DNA of 64,000 nucleotides, from positions 1-64,000 of the forward strand of contig JAHRVQ010000016.1 of assembly GCA_019090615.1 (NCBI GenBank). Direction: 5' to 3'. Made by a program: the position numbers and the translations under genes. Below the pieces are notes generated by a model that saw only the letters and a list, made by a program, of their open reading frames with translations, made no database searches and was not told the origin of the DNA. Every line of letters begins with the position of its first letter. Position 1 is the first letter of the stretch. Positions 33,604 to 42,223 of this stretch are shown here, in pieces. This DNA comes from Pseudomonadales bacterium. Its GTDB lineage: Bacteria; Pseudomonadota; Gammaproteobacteria; Pseudomonadales; Azotimanducaceae.

Positions 33604-35265
33604 TTATGCCGCCTCATTATACTGGCGCGGGGGCACACTAAGCAGTCGCAAAGCTTCAGACATTATTCTTGAAAACAATGGCGCAGCAATTGCACCACCA
33701 CCATATTGCTCGCCTTTAGGGTCATTGATCAATACTACACCAACAAGTCGAGGCCGCTCCGCAGGTGCCATACCCGCAAAAAATGCCAGATGGTGCGTGT
33801 CTTCATAGCCATTTTTGCCAACTTTTCTCACAGTACCAGTCTTTCCTGCCACAGAATATTCATCAATTGCAGCGCGTTTACCTGTGCCTTCAGTCACCAC
33901 TCGAACTAACATATGCTTTAGATTGGCAGCAGTTGTCGCCGAAATAACTCGCTGGCCTCGACCAACTTCACTACGAACCATACTAATATCGTTTTTAATC
34001 CCGCCAGATGCAATCACCTGATAACTTGCCGCTAGTTGCAACGGTGTAACCTGAAGACCGTATCCATAGGCGAAAGTCGCTCGTTCAATATCCCGCCATC
34101 TACGCCTGTTTGGCAGGTAGCCTGAACTCTCACCGGGAAAACCACTTTCTAAACTTTGACCATAACCCACAGCTGAAAACATGTTCCAAATATCGTATTC
34201 ATTTAGGCTTAACGCTAACTTGGTAATTCCAACCTGACTAGATTTTGCGATAACACTACCTAGATCAATAACACCCAGGTTCCTGGGGTCAGGTATAGTT
34301 TTACCGCCAACACGAATGAATCCTGGGTTTGTGTCAATCGTGGATGTTATCTGGTAATCACCAGATTCCAACGCCACTGCCACGGTAAAGGGCTTTACAG
34401 TAGACCCCGGTTCGAACACATCAGTAATCGCACGATTCCGCACATGCCCCAATTGCAGGCCTTTCCTGTTATTCGGATTATATGAAGGCTGGTTAACCAG
34501 CGACAAAATCGCGCCAGTTTCAACATCAAGAATAATCACAGAGCCCGATTCAGCCTGGTAGAAATTTACTGCGCTTTTTAACTCTCTATAGGCGAGATAT
34601 TGCAACCGCAGATCTATAGTTAAAGTCAGACTTTTGCCCGCCACTGCCTCCCTAATCGGTTTGATGTCACGAACAACTTCACCATACAGGTTTTTAACCA
34701 CTTTTTTCTCGCCTGGCTTACCCTGTAGCCACTGATCAAATGACAGCTCTAAGCCTTCTTGCCCCTTATCCTTAATATCCGTAAAACCTACCACATGAGC
34801 TGCTACTTCACCCGCAGGATAAAAACGCTGGTATTCACGTTCAAAATAAATACCCCTTATCCCCAGACCCATAATCGGCTCAGCCTGCGCTGGCGGTATC
34901 CTGCGTAACAAAGAGATGAATTTTCTGGAATTGCTTTGTTCTAATTTATTATTCAAATCCACCGCCGATATACCCAAAGCACCTGCGATTGCGGCCAATG
35001 TGGCGGGTTGCAGGTCCAATTGCCTGGGGTCTACCCAAATTGAAACCACAGGCGTACTAATAGCTAAAGGTCGACCCTTCCTATCCATCATCATCCCCCG
35101 ATGAGCATGGACCTTTTCTATTCGATTAGTTCTCGCATCGCCCTGACCCTGAAGAAAATCCCTGTCAATAATATGTAAAAAAACAACCCGCGCGGTCATC
35201 GCTGTAGCCAACAAAATAAAAATCAGACCAACGAACTGGACCCGCCAGTTTACCGGCATATTCAT
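33604..35265 (-). CDS. ftsI: Septal transpeptidase FtsI (PBP3)
   Basis: A 553-residue class B penicillin-binding protein: a short cytoplasmic tail, one membrane anchor (about 10–30), the pedestal domain (R-G-x-x-x-D segment HRGMMMDRKGRPLA), then the transpeptidase domain. The nucleophile motif STVK is at 288–291 and KTGT at 475–478. The middle motif, SxN in nearly all such enzymes, reads SSQ at 342–344 (codon CAG at 34234–34236). It cross-links septal peptidoglycan with FtsW. It overlaps ftsL by 4 bp and abuts murE. Confidence 0.96.
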   Translation of the reverse strand: MNMPVNWRVQFVGLIFILLATAMTARVVFLHIIDRDFLQGQGDARTNRIEKVHAHRGMMMDRKGRPLAISTPVVSIWVDPRQLDLQPATLAAIAGALGISAVDLNNKLEQSNSRKFISLLRRIPPAQAEPIMGLGIRGIYFEREYQRFYPAGEVAAHVVGFTDIKDKGQEGLELSFDQWLQGKPGEKKVVKNLYGEVVRDIKPIREAVAGKSLTLTIDLRLQYLAYRELKSAVNFYQAESGSVIILDVETGAILSLVNQPSYNPNNRKGLQLGHVRNRAITDVFEPGSTVKPFTVAVALESGDYQITSTIDTNPGFIRVGGKTIPDPRNLGVIDLGSVIAKSSQVGITKLALSLNEYDIWNMFSAVGYGQSLESGFPGESSGYLPNRRRWRDIERATFAYGYGLQVTPLQLAASYQVIASGGIKNDISMVRSEVGRGQRVISATTAANLKHMLVRVVTEGTGKRAAIDEYSVAGKTGTVRKVGKNGYEDTHHLAFFAGMAPAERPRLVGVVLINDPKGEQYGGGAIAAPLFSRIMSEALRLLSVPPRQYNEAA

Positions 35266-35579
35266 TTTTCCAGCACCATGATGACCATATTTTCAGCCAT
35301 CGGCGGGTGCATCCCAAGTTTTGTTCTCGATACCCTGTCTACCCTTGAAAAGTCTGCCCAGGCACCCTGCTCCAACAATAATTTTTCGTACTCGCTATCC
35401 AGATTGTCTCGCTGAGTATCGATCGACTGCAGCTGAATATAATACTGCCTGGCTTGATGAGAAAAAAAGGAAACGGCCATACTACAAACTAATACCAGCG
35501 CAAATAGAACCCCGACCCCTAGTTGCCGAATACTTAACAACCAGGAAAACAAACCAACCAAAGGCCCTCCCTCAATCAT
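35262..35579 (-). CDS. ftsL: Cell division protein FtsL
   Basis: A 105-residue bitopic protein with a membrane helix at about 17–39 and a periplasmic coiled coil (about 40–75), ending in the KLGMHPPMAENMVIM segment common to FtsL proteins. It forms the FtsQLB subcomplex that activates FtsWI. It is recognised as much by position, between rsmH and ftsI, as by sequence. Its ATG overlaps the rsmH stop by one base, and its stop overlaps ftsI by 4 bp. Confidence 0.92.
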   Translation of the reverse strand: MIEGGPLVGLFSWLLSIRQLGVGVLFALVLVCSMAVSFFSHQARQYYIQLQSIDTQRDNLDSEYEKLLLEQGAWADFSRVDRVSRTKLGMHPPMAENMVIMVLEK

Positions 35580-36499
35580 TATATTTTCTCCGCCACCCGC
35601 ATAATAGAACTCCTGGATCGTCGATTCTCTCGAACCTCCTCATCAGAGGGCCTGATTGGTTTACCCAACAGTTTCAAATAGCGTTTTATCTGGTCATCGC
35701 GGATTGGCAATCTCGAAGGTAGCGGCTCACCTCTGGCCTTGAGCCGCATAAATCGTTTCACGATCCGGTCTTCCAACGAATGGAAACTAATCACTACCAG
35801 CCGACCTAATGGCGCTAATAGCGGTACAGTAGAATCAAGGCAGGTTTCCAGGTCTTGTAATTCATCATTAATAAATATCCGCAGGGCCTGAAAAGAACGG
35901 GTCGCTGGATGTTTATGCGGCTCTCGAAACGGTATTGCTTCTTCGATCAACGAAACCAGCTGGTGGGTAGTTTCAATGTCGGCAATTTCTCGTGCAACGA
36001 CAATTTTTGCAGCAATTCTTTTCGCAAATTTTTCTTCTCCATATTTTTTTAAAACAATTCGAATATCCCGCTCCGCTGCCGTCGCAAGCCAATCAGAGAC
36101 TTTCTGGCCCTGGCTCTGATCCATTCTCATATCGAGTGGCCCATCATGATTAAAGCTGAAACCACGATCTGCCTGATCCAGTTGAGGCGATGAAACACCA
36201 AGATCAATTAGAATCCCATCAACCTTTTCAACCACCGCTTGATTCGCGGCTTCAGCAATATCCCGAAAAGAGCCGTGCACAATTGTTACTCGGCCATCAT
36301 CACCCAGTTTTTGTTGCGCATCCTCGATCGCCGCCAGATCTTTATCAATCACGATCAATCGCCCTCGCTCAGACAACTGCTCGAGAATCAATTTACTATG
36401 GCCACCGCGGCCATAAGTACAATCTATAAATACGCCGTCACTATTAATAACCAGCGCGCTAATTGCTTCGCTACTTAAAACTGATTGATGCGCGTCCAT
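35579..36499 (-). CDS. rsmH: 16S rRNA (cytosine-1402 N4) methyltransferase
   Basis: About 306 residues. The SAM-binding motif DCTYGRGGHSKLIL, GILIDLGVSSPQLDQADRGFSF and the C-terminal ISFHSLEDRIVKRFM block are those of RsmH (MraW). It methylates the ribosomal P site at C1402. rsmI, the partner enzyme for the 2'-O position of the same base, is also in this window at 37824. ATG 36499 is likely; GTGs up to 12 bp upstream are in frame. Confidence 0.97.
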   Translation of the reverse strand: MDAHQSVLSSEAISALVINSDGVFIDCTYGRGGHSKLILEQLSERGRLIVIDKDLAAIEDAQQKLGDDGRVTIVHGSFRDIAEAANQAVVEKVDGILIDLGVSSPQLDQADRGFSFNHDGPLDMRMDQSQGQKVSDWLATAAERDIRIVLKKYGEEKFAKRIAAKIVVAREIADIETTHQLVSLIEEAIPFREPHKHPATRSFQALRIFINDELQDLETCLDSTVPLLAPLGRLVVISFHSLEDRIVKRFMRLKARGEPLPSRLPIRDDQIKRYLKLLGKPIRPSDEEVRENRRSRSSIMRVAEKI

Positions 36500-36512
36500 T
36501 ATAAGCACCACA

Positions 36513-36965
36513 TTATAAAGACAACCCAGCTAAAGCATCGATCAGAACTTTAGGCGTTTCTTCTTCGTACCAACTCTCTCTGCGCGAGGTCCATTCATTT
36601 TCTGACCACAACTCGAATTTCTTCCCTTGTCCGATCATTACCATTTTTTTTTCAAGGTAGGCATATTCTCTCAATGGTGGTGTCAATTGTAATCGGCCGC
36701 TGCCATCCAGGTTGATCTCCGTTGCATGACCAATTAACAACCTTTGAATTCGGCGCACGGCCTGGTCCAGACCCGGCAATGCGGCTACGGTCTGTTCGAT
36801 CTGCTCCCATTCCGGCTGCGGATAGATCAACAAACATCGCTCATCAGTATCTATTGTTATGACCATTTCCCCGTTACAATGGTTGGCAAGCTCTTCTCGA
36901 TAGCGCGTTGGAAAGGCCAAACGGCCCTTAGCATCGAGATTTAGGTTGGTTACGCCCTTAAACAC
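36513..36965 (-). CDS. mraZ: Transcriptional regulator MraZ
   Basis: 150 residues with the two tandem SpoVT/AbrB-like MraZ domains, each with a DxxGR motif: NLDAKGRLAFPTRYRE near the start and NLDGSGRLQLTPPLRE in the second half. MraZ oligomerises into a ring and represses its own promoter at the head of the dcw cluster. Its predicted binding array and promoter are visible directly upstream. The stop is 13 bp from the rsmH ATG. Confidence 0.97.
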   Translation of the reverse strand: MFKGVTNLNLDAKGRLAFPTRYREELANHCNGEMVITIDTDERCLLIYPQPEWEQIEQTVAALPGLDQAVRRIQRLLIGHATEINLDGSGRLQLTPPLREYAYLEKKMVMIGQGKKFELWSENEWTSRRESWYEEETPKVLIDALAGLSL

Positions 36966-37037
36966 TGCTTACAAGCCTAGTATTTGGTTAAATTTGGATG
37001 ACATGGAAAATTACCTGCCTATGTAGCAAATAATTCA

Positions 37038-37082
37038 CACTTATAGACACTTTTTCCTACTTTTTTGCACTTTTTCACACTG
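37038..37082 (-). promoter_or_regulatory. MraZ box array (five 10-bp direct repeats)
   Basis: On the minus strand the sequence repeats every 10 bp as AGTGTGAAAA, AGTGCAAAAA, AGTAGGAAAA, AGTGTCTATA, AGTGTGAATT. The plus-strand CACT/TACT cores are at 37038, 37048, 37058, 37068 and 37078. MraZ sites in other bacteria are GTG-type repeats with the same 10-bp spacing, usually three or four. The array begins at the predicted transcription start, so occupation would block transcription of the dcw cluster. Confidence 0.8.
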
Positions 37083-37085
37083 CGC

Positions 37086-37114
37086 ACATTAGGAAGGCAA
37101 GTCCATCTTGTCAA
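37086..37114 (-). promoter_or_regulatory. Sigma-70 promoter of the mraZ/dcw cluster
   Basis: On the minus strand a perfect -35 box TTGACA (37114–37109) is followed by a 17-bp spacer and a moderate -10 box TAATGT (37091–37086). Transcription would start near 37079, at the first MraZ box. The leader before mraZ is about 110 nt. Confidence 0.7.
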
Positions 37115-37326
37115 GGACAGATATGAGTAAATTGTCTATAAAACACAAAGACTTAGAGAGGAAATGGGACCTAAAGACTGAGAAGTACGAACAAATCGAT
37201 GAAATACATACAGGTACAAGCGATAGTTAAAGTAATTTCTTAACTGCAAGACCCATAGATCGTTTCGGAATAACGAGCTGAAATAAAAATAATTCTGGAA
37301 TAGAGCTGACATCTATCTACAGCGAA
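37115..37326. other. Intergenic region between the mraZ promoter and rnpB
   Basis: About 210 bp with no gene. Its rnpB-proximal end carries the T-run terminator of rnpB on the minus strand. Otherwise nothing is recognisable. Confidence 0.4.
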
Positions 37327-37676
37327 AAAATGAGCCAACCAATAAGCCGGGTTCTGTCGTGGACAATCATTCATCTAGGATCCACGTTACCGAGGACCTC
37401 AAGCGACCTACCCGAATCCAGCGCGGGTCGCGCCATCGGATCCCTATTTGGTCTTGCTCCAGGTGGGGTTTACACTGCCACAATCGTTACCGATTGCGCG
37501 GTGCGCTCTTACCGCACCATTTCACCCTTACCCACAATTGTGGGCGGTATATTTTCTGTTGCACTTGCCGTGAGCTTACGCTCCCCAGGCGTTACCTGGC
37601 ACCTTACCCTTTGGAGCCCGGACTTTCCTCTACCACACCCAGAAGGATGTAATAGCGATTGCCTCGGTTGGCTCGG
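37327..37676 (-). ncRNA. rnpB: RNase P RNA, bacterial class A
   Basis: The universally conserved blocks are present on the minus strand. GAGGAAAGTCCGGGCTCC (about 37613–37630) forms the P4 5' strand region, GGTGCCAGGTAACGCCTGG follows, and AGGGTGAAATGGTGCGGTAAG and AAACCCCACCTGGAGCAAG come next. The 3' block is GACAGAACCCGGCTTA (37343–37357). The P1 helix is GAGCCAACC near 37674–37666 pairing with GGTTGGCTC at 37340–37332. A T-run after P1 (TTTTTT, 37325–37330) ends the transcript. It is the catalytic RNA that matures tRNA 5' ends. Length is about 350 nt; ends are estimated from P1. Confidence 0.96.
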
Positions 37677-37823
37677 CGCAAGGATAATCGCACCTACGCC
37701 AAGACACAATGACTTTATTACCTAATTGTCTTCGCAACCTCATGATGGTCTATCAGGTCATAACTCCAGCGCTATCAAGCGCCGCAGTGCAAGCGCCACA
37801 GTGATCGCTATGAAACAGCCAAC

Positions 37824-38651
37824 TCACTCGCCCTTTTTAAGCGCTATGGCGATTGCATACAAATCTTTACTACTCATACCGGTCACTTTTTGTGCCACCC
37901 TTGCCGCCTTCCTGGGCGGTAATTCAGCCAGCAAAGCCAACATCAGTGTTCGCGTTTCGTAGCCCAAAGTAGTGTCCTGGTTACCAGCAACAACCACCAC
38001 AAATTCGCCCTTGTTGAGAATATCTCCGGCTTCAACCCTGGCTAATAAGTCCGTTAAGCAGGCATGTTCAACCTGTTCAAATTTTTTGGTTAATTCCCGC
38101 CCCACGGTTGCCAACCGCATACCGCCGAGTACCGTTACCAGGTCTATTAACATTGATTGAATCCGATGCGGCGCTTCATAAAATACCAGCGTATTGGTTT
38201 CATACTGCAAACTTTCCAGCCGGTGGATACGCGCCGTTTGTTTAGCAGGTAAAAAACCCTCAAACTTAAACCGGTCTGTGGCCATACCCGACACCGATAA
38301 TGCCGCCAACAATGCACTCGCACCTGGAATTGGCACTACCTGAACACCTGCTTGCTGCGCCCTGGCAACAAGACGATAGCCTGGATCTGAAATCAGGGGC
38401 GTACCCGCATCTGAAATCAAAGCCACATCCAGCCCTGATAACAGCTTCTCTACCAGCTTTTCTGTGGCCGCCTGTTCGTTATGGTCATGATAAGCAACCA
38501 ATGGTGTGTCAATGCCAAAATGCAAAAGTAGTGCACGGCTATGTCGTGTGTCTTCCGCAGCTATAAGATCAACGCTGGCAAGTACTTTTAATGCCCTTGC
38601 AGTTATATCTTCTCGATTACCTATGGGTGTAGCAACAATATAAAGACTCAA
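37824..38651 (-). CDS. rsmI: 16S rRNA (cytidine-1402 2'-O) methyltransferase
   Basis: A 275-residue tetrapyrrole-methylase-fold enzyme. The motifs VATPIGNREDITARAL, IAAEDTRHSRALL, LISDAGTPLISDPGYRLV and VPIPGASALLAALSVSG identify RsmI. It methylates the ribose of C1402 in 16S rRNA; RsmH (35579) modifies the base of the same nucleotide. It lies next to rnpB and divergent from lpoA, as in Pseudomonas. Confidence 0.97.
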   Translation of the reverse strand: MSLYIVATPIGNREDITARALKVLASVDLIAAEDTRHSRALLLHFGIDTPLVAYHDHNEQAATEKLVEKLLSGLDVALISDAGTPLISDPGYRLVARAQQAGVQVVPIPGASALLAALSVSGMATDRFKFEGFLPAKQTARIHRLESLQYETNTLVFYEAPHRIQSMLIDLVTVLGGMRLATVGRELTKKFEQVEHACLTDLLARVEAGDILNKGEFVVVVAGNQDTTLGYETRTLMLALLAELPPRKAARVAQKVTGMSSKDLYAIAIALKKGE

Positions 38652-38876
38652 ATCAGGGGTCCCTTACATCACAAAGACAAAAAGCCCATAATAACAGAAC
38701 CCGATCACCTACTCCGCGCAAATTAAATCGTTTGTGCAATAAGCCCTGGCCACGGCTACCTATCCAAACCACACAACCAGACCACACAATAGGCACCGAT
38801 TAATAGTGTATTACTAAACACCTTGATATGCTCCAGCCACCAACCAAACTGGGAGCCACTAGAGAATTCAGATTAT

Positions 38877-40790
38877 ATGGACCCATTCAATATGTTAACT
38901 CATCCATTCAGCCCGACTAACCCCAGTGGCCACAGAAGTTTTCAAACTCTGAGAGACAAACTTAGGTCCTGCATTTTCATAGCTCTATGTATTTCAGGAT
39001 TGACCGGATGCGAAACCACCCCCATAAATTTACCCACAACCTCATCGCAGCCTGCGGTATCGGTAGTCGACAAGAAAAGCCAGGTTGCGACCTTACTCTC
39101 AAAAGCAGACAAATCTACCAATGCCCAGGCAATTGGTCTTCGTATTCAGGCCGCGCAGCTAGCGCTAAAGGAAAACAATTTCAATCAGGCAAGGACAATC
39201 CTTTACACTATCGGGCAGATATCTAACCCAATAGAATACACCCTTTATATTCTCCTGCAGGCCGAAATCACGCTTCAAAGCGGTGACACCAAGGCAGCAC
39301 TGGTCTGGTTACATGATCCTCGACTTACCTCATACAAATTAAAGCAACAAGATAAAATAAAAATAGGCCAGATGCTCGCCCAGGCCTATTTTATCGAGCG
39401 CAATTTCCTCGCCAGTGCCCGCGAGCGAATTTATTTTGATGAATTATTAGATCCTGCCGAGCAGGAAATAAACCAGCATGAAATTTTTACCGCACTGATG
39501 GAATTACCCGCCGACGAATTAACCAGCCGAGCAAAAAACTCCATCATGAGTGATATAAGAGGTTGGTTATCACTTGCCGCTATGACCAGGCAGTATCAAA
39601 ACGAACCTTTACGCCAACTACAGGAACTCAGGCGATGGCAAACAGCCTGGAGAAACCACCCTGCTTCGATTAACCTGCCCAAAAGCCTACGCAGCCTTTC
39701 CCTGATTGTGCGTAACCAACCGAAAACCATTGCCCTGCTGCTGCCACTTCAAGGCAGCCTTGGCGCCTATGGCAGAGCTATCAGAGACGGCTTAATTGGC
39801 GCAAGATATCACACTGAAACCAATGTCAAAGTCAACATTTACGATTCCAGTCAAAGCAATATTAAGCAATTAATCAACCAGGCTGTCGCCAATAACGCAG
39901 AGATAATAATCGGCCCTCTGGACCGTACTAAAGTCACTGCAATCGCTCACCTGAAAAACTTACCCGTACCCATTCTAGCCTTAAACAGAACCACCGACTT
40001 CAGCAGCCACCAGGACCTTTATCAATTTGGCCTGGCACCAGAAGATGAGATGATACAAGTAGCAAACCAGGCCTTTAGAGAAGGAAAACGCAATGTCCTT
40101 GCCATCTACCCAGCGTCTGACTGGGGCACAAGGAACTTTGATACATTTAAACAACAATGGTTAAAGCTCGGCGGAAATATCATTCAAACCGCTGATTATA
40201 CCAGCCAAAATGACTACTCAAGCCTGATCAAGGCTTTACTAAATGTCGACCTAAGCGAATTACGGGCAAAAGACGTACGCCGGATTCTGGGGCAAAAAAT
40301 CGAATTCACACCAAGGCGAAGACAGGATATCGACTTTATTTTTTTATTGGGTAACCAGGCCCAGGCACGAGGAATCAACCCAACGCTGGCATTTTACTAC
40401 GCCGAAGATATTCCAGTTTATTCGACTTCACATATTTACGAATATAATGAATCCAGAATTGAATCCATCGATCTAAATGGTATTCGATTCTGTGACATTC
40501 CATGGAAATTGACCAACAACGATCCAGTTCAAAAAGAAATACAAACCCACTGGGATAACACAATTGAACAACTTGCCCCTTTTTATGCAATGGGAGTGGA
40601 TGCTTTTCGCTTATACCCAAGGCTACAACAACTCAAATTAGATCAATCCAAAATCTATGGTTCGACTGGCATCCTGAACCTCAATAGGAATAACGTACTG
40701 GAAAGAGAATTACTTTGGGCAAGCTTTTCCAAGGGCCAAGTTATATCCTCGCCTGTTGTCTATCAATCTGACCAAAACACTAATCAATGA
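38877..40790 (+). CDS. lpoA: Outer-membrane lipoprotein activator of PBP1a (LpoA/LppC)
   Basis: About 637 residues. A lipoprotein signal ends in ISGLTGC. An N-terminal TPR-like helical domain (about 60–290) is followed by a C-terminal periplasmic-binding-protein-like domain starting at TIALLLPLQGSLGAYGRAIRDGLIGA. LpoA spans the periplasm to stimulate the synthase PBP1a. The start is uncertain: a TTG at 38823 is the most upstream, while ATG 38877 or ATG 38892 seem more plausible. All give an unusually long region before the hydrophobic core. The stop overlaps yraN by 4 bp. Confidence 0.88.
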   Translation: MDPFNMLTHPFSPTNPSGHRSFQTLRDKLRSCIFIALCISGLTGCETTPINLPTTSSQPAVSVVDKKSQVATLLSKADKSTNAQAIGLRIQAAQLALKENNFNQARTILYTIGQISNPIEYTLYILLQAEITLQSGDTKAALVWLHDPRLTSYKLKQQDKIKIGQMLAQAYFIERNFLASARERIYFDELLDPAEQEINQHEIFTALMELPADELTSRAKNSIMSDIRGWLSLAAMTRQYQNEPLRQLQELRRWQTAWRNHPASINLPKSLRSLSLIVRNQPKTIALLLPLQGSLGAYGRAIRDGLIGARYHTETNVKVNIYDSSQSNIKQLINQAVANNAEIIIGPLDRTKVTAIAHLKNLPVPILALNRTTDFSSHQDLYQFGLAPEDEMIQVANQAFREGKRNVLAIYPASDWGTRNFDTFKQQWLKLGGNIIQTADYTSQNDYSSLIKALLNVDLSELRAKDVRRILGQKIEFTPRRRQDIDFIFLLGNQAQARGINPTLAFYYAEDIPVYSTSHIYEYNESRIESIDLNGIRFCDIPWKLTNNDPVQKEIQTHWDNTIEQLAPFYAMGVDAFRLYPRLQQLKLDQSKIYGSTGILNLNRNNVLERELLWASFSKGQVISSPVVYQSDQNTNQ

Positions 40791-41140
40791 GTACCAAACA
40801 AACAGGTACAGCTGCCGAAAACCTGGCGCTTAAGTTTTTACAAACTAATGGCCTGGTACTCGTCCAACGTAATTTCGCATGTAAGCTCGGCGAAATAGAC
40901 CTCATAATGAAAGACCCAAAACACCTGATCTTCATAGAAGTAAGATTACGCAATAATCGAAAATATGGATCCGGTGCGGAAACCGTCAACTTTCGCAAAC
41001 AAAAGAAAATCATCCACACCGCTCAATACTATCTTGTTAAGTACCCAATACAAAACAATCTCGGTTGTCGCTTTGATGTGATTTCAATTGGCAACCAAAT
41101 TGACTGGATTAAAAATGCATTCACGCTCGACCAGGAGTAA
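40787..41140 (+). CDS. yraN: YraN family protein (UPF0102, endonuclease-like fold)
   Basis: 117 residues. The family pattern is clear: GTAAENLALKFLQTNGLVLVQRNFACKLGEIDLIMKDPKHLIFIEVRLRN, a Holliday-resolvase/restriction-endonuclease fold with the acidic E-I-D-L and F-I-E-V-R positions. Most family members have VEVK, so the K to R change at the last catalytic-type position may reduce nuclease activity. The molecular role is not established. It is coupled to lpoA by an ATGA overlap. Confidence 0.88.
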   Translation: MSTKQTGTAAENLALKFLQTNGLVLVQRNFACKLGEIDLIMKDPKHLIFIEVRLRNNRKYGSGAETVNFRKQKKIIHTAQYYLVKYPIQNNLGCRFDVISIGNQIDWIKNAFTLDQE

Positions 41141-41720
41141 CTTTATCGCCAACTATGATCAAAAAAACATTGCCCGCTGCTTAATGCCAGGCCTGATATT
41201 ATTTTATCTTATTGGATGCTCAAGCCTCGTTGGGCCTATACCTGAAGATTACGGCAAGCGGAGTCTGGGCACAAAAATTGACGACCAGATGGTAGAATCA
41301 CGCGGCCTGGCCAACATTAAAGACGCTCAACCCGACATGAAACGGGCTCACATCAATTTAACATCATACAACGGTATTGCATTACTGACCGGGCAGGTAC
41401 CCTCACAAGCTGCCTTCGACTCAGCCACAAACGCTATATCCGGCCTACGAAAAGTTAGGGTTGTACATAACCAACTAGAGATTGCCGGGCCTATTTCCCT
41501 AATGGCTCGAACCAATGACACGTTACTGACCGGCAAAGTGAAAACCGCTCTTTTAGCCAACCAGGATGTCTCTGCAAACCGGATAAAGGTTGTCACAGAA
41601 AACAATATCGTTTACTTAATGGGGTTACTCACAAGAACGGAAGCGGATACCGCAGCTGAATGTTCACGCGGCGTTTTCGGGGTACAAAAAATAGTCAAAG
41701 TTTTTGAATATATTAATTGA
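41115..41720 (+). CDS. dolP: Outer-membrane BON-domain lipoprotein (DolP/YraP type)
   Basis: About 201 residues. A hydrophobic segment with a lipobox (LFYLIGC) is followed by two BON domains: VESRGLANIKDAQPDMKRAHINLTSYNGIALLTGQVPS and NDTLLTGKVKTALLANQDVSANRIKVVTENNIVYLMGLLTR. DolP maintains outer-membrane integrity at sites rich in anionic lipid. The start is uncertain: ATG 41115 inside yraN, or ATG 41184 close to the hydrophobic core. The neighbour diaA, normally between yraN and dolP, is absent. Confidence 0.88.
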   Translation: MHSRSTRSNFIANYDQKNIARCLMPGLILFYLIGCSSLVGPIPEDYGKRSLGTKIDDQMVESRGLANIKDAQPDMKRAHINLTSYNGIALLTGQVPSQAAFDSATNAISGLRKVRVVHNQLEIAGPISLMARTNDTLLTGKVKTALLANQDVSANRIKVVTENNIVYLMGLLTRTEADTAAECSRGVFGVQKIVKVFEYIN

Positions 41721-41735
41721 CGTTAGAATGTGCTA

Positions 41736-41761
41736 AGACTTTAACAATAGACTTTAACAAT
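41736..41761. repeat. Perfect 13-bp tandem duplication
   Basis: AGACTTTAACAAT occurs twice in tandem between dolP and sspB, followed by a partial third AGAC. Confidence 0.7.
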
Positions 41762-41793
41762 AGACAGTATGCAAGTACCTTACCTACTGTCTA
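41761..41793. terminator. Hairpin between convergent dolP and sspB
   Basis: TAGACAGTA and TACTGTCTA form a 9-bp perfect stem with a 15-base loop. It overlaps the sspB stop codon and lies 40 bp after the dolP stop. AT-rich sequence follows on both sides, so it may act as a bidirectional terminator. The stem is GC-poor. Confidence 0.45.
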
Positions 41794-42189
41794 TTTAATT
41801 ACCTTCAAATCTGGCGGACCTGGACGCCGCTTGATCCGCTCAGGTGGTGGCTCGGGTTGACTTTCTTCACGCGGAAACCACATCCCCTCACCATTTTCTT
41901 TCGCCACTATACCCATCACCGCATCCATCGGCGCATAGATTTCATGAGGGACACCCCCAAAGCGCCCACTAAACGCTATATGGTCATCCCCTATTACCAA
42001 TCCTCGAATTGCCGACGCACTAATGTTTAAGACTATTTGGCCGTCTTTTACGTATTCCATAGGTACGCAGGTGTCTTCTACAGTCGGGTCAAGAATCAAA
42101 TATGGCGTAAAACCATTGTCCAGGATCCACTCATTAATTGCTCTTAACAGGTAAGGCACCGATGAAGTCATTGTCATAGCATCACCCAA
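41791..42189 (-). CDS. sspB: ClpXP adaptor SspB
   Basis: 132 residues: the folded N-terminal domain (YLLRAINEWILDNGFTPYLILD, IVLNISASAIRGLVIGDDHIAFSGRFGG) binds ssrA tags. A flexible proline-rich linker leads to a C-terminal ClpX-docking module ending in PDLKVIK. It delivers ssrA-tagged proteins from stalled ribosomes to ClpXP. sspB and sspA adjacent to the cytochrome bc1 genes is the standard order in Pseudomonas. Confidence 0.95.
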   Translation of the reverse strand: MGDAMTMTSSVPYLLRAINEWILDNGFTPYLILDPTVEDTCVPMEYVKDGQIVLNISASAIRGLVIGDDHIAFSGRFGGVPHEIYAPMDAVMGIVAKENGEGMWFPREESQPEPPPERIKRRPGPPDLKVIK

Positions 42190-42223
42190 CTGCTCACTGA
42201 AGTTCTCCAGACAGACTTGATTA

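Noticed and set aside
37330-37725. Open frames on the plus strand across 37330–37725
   Set aside because: They are the complement of RNase P RNA, whose conserved blocks are clear on the minus strand.
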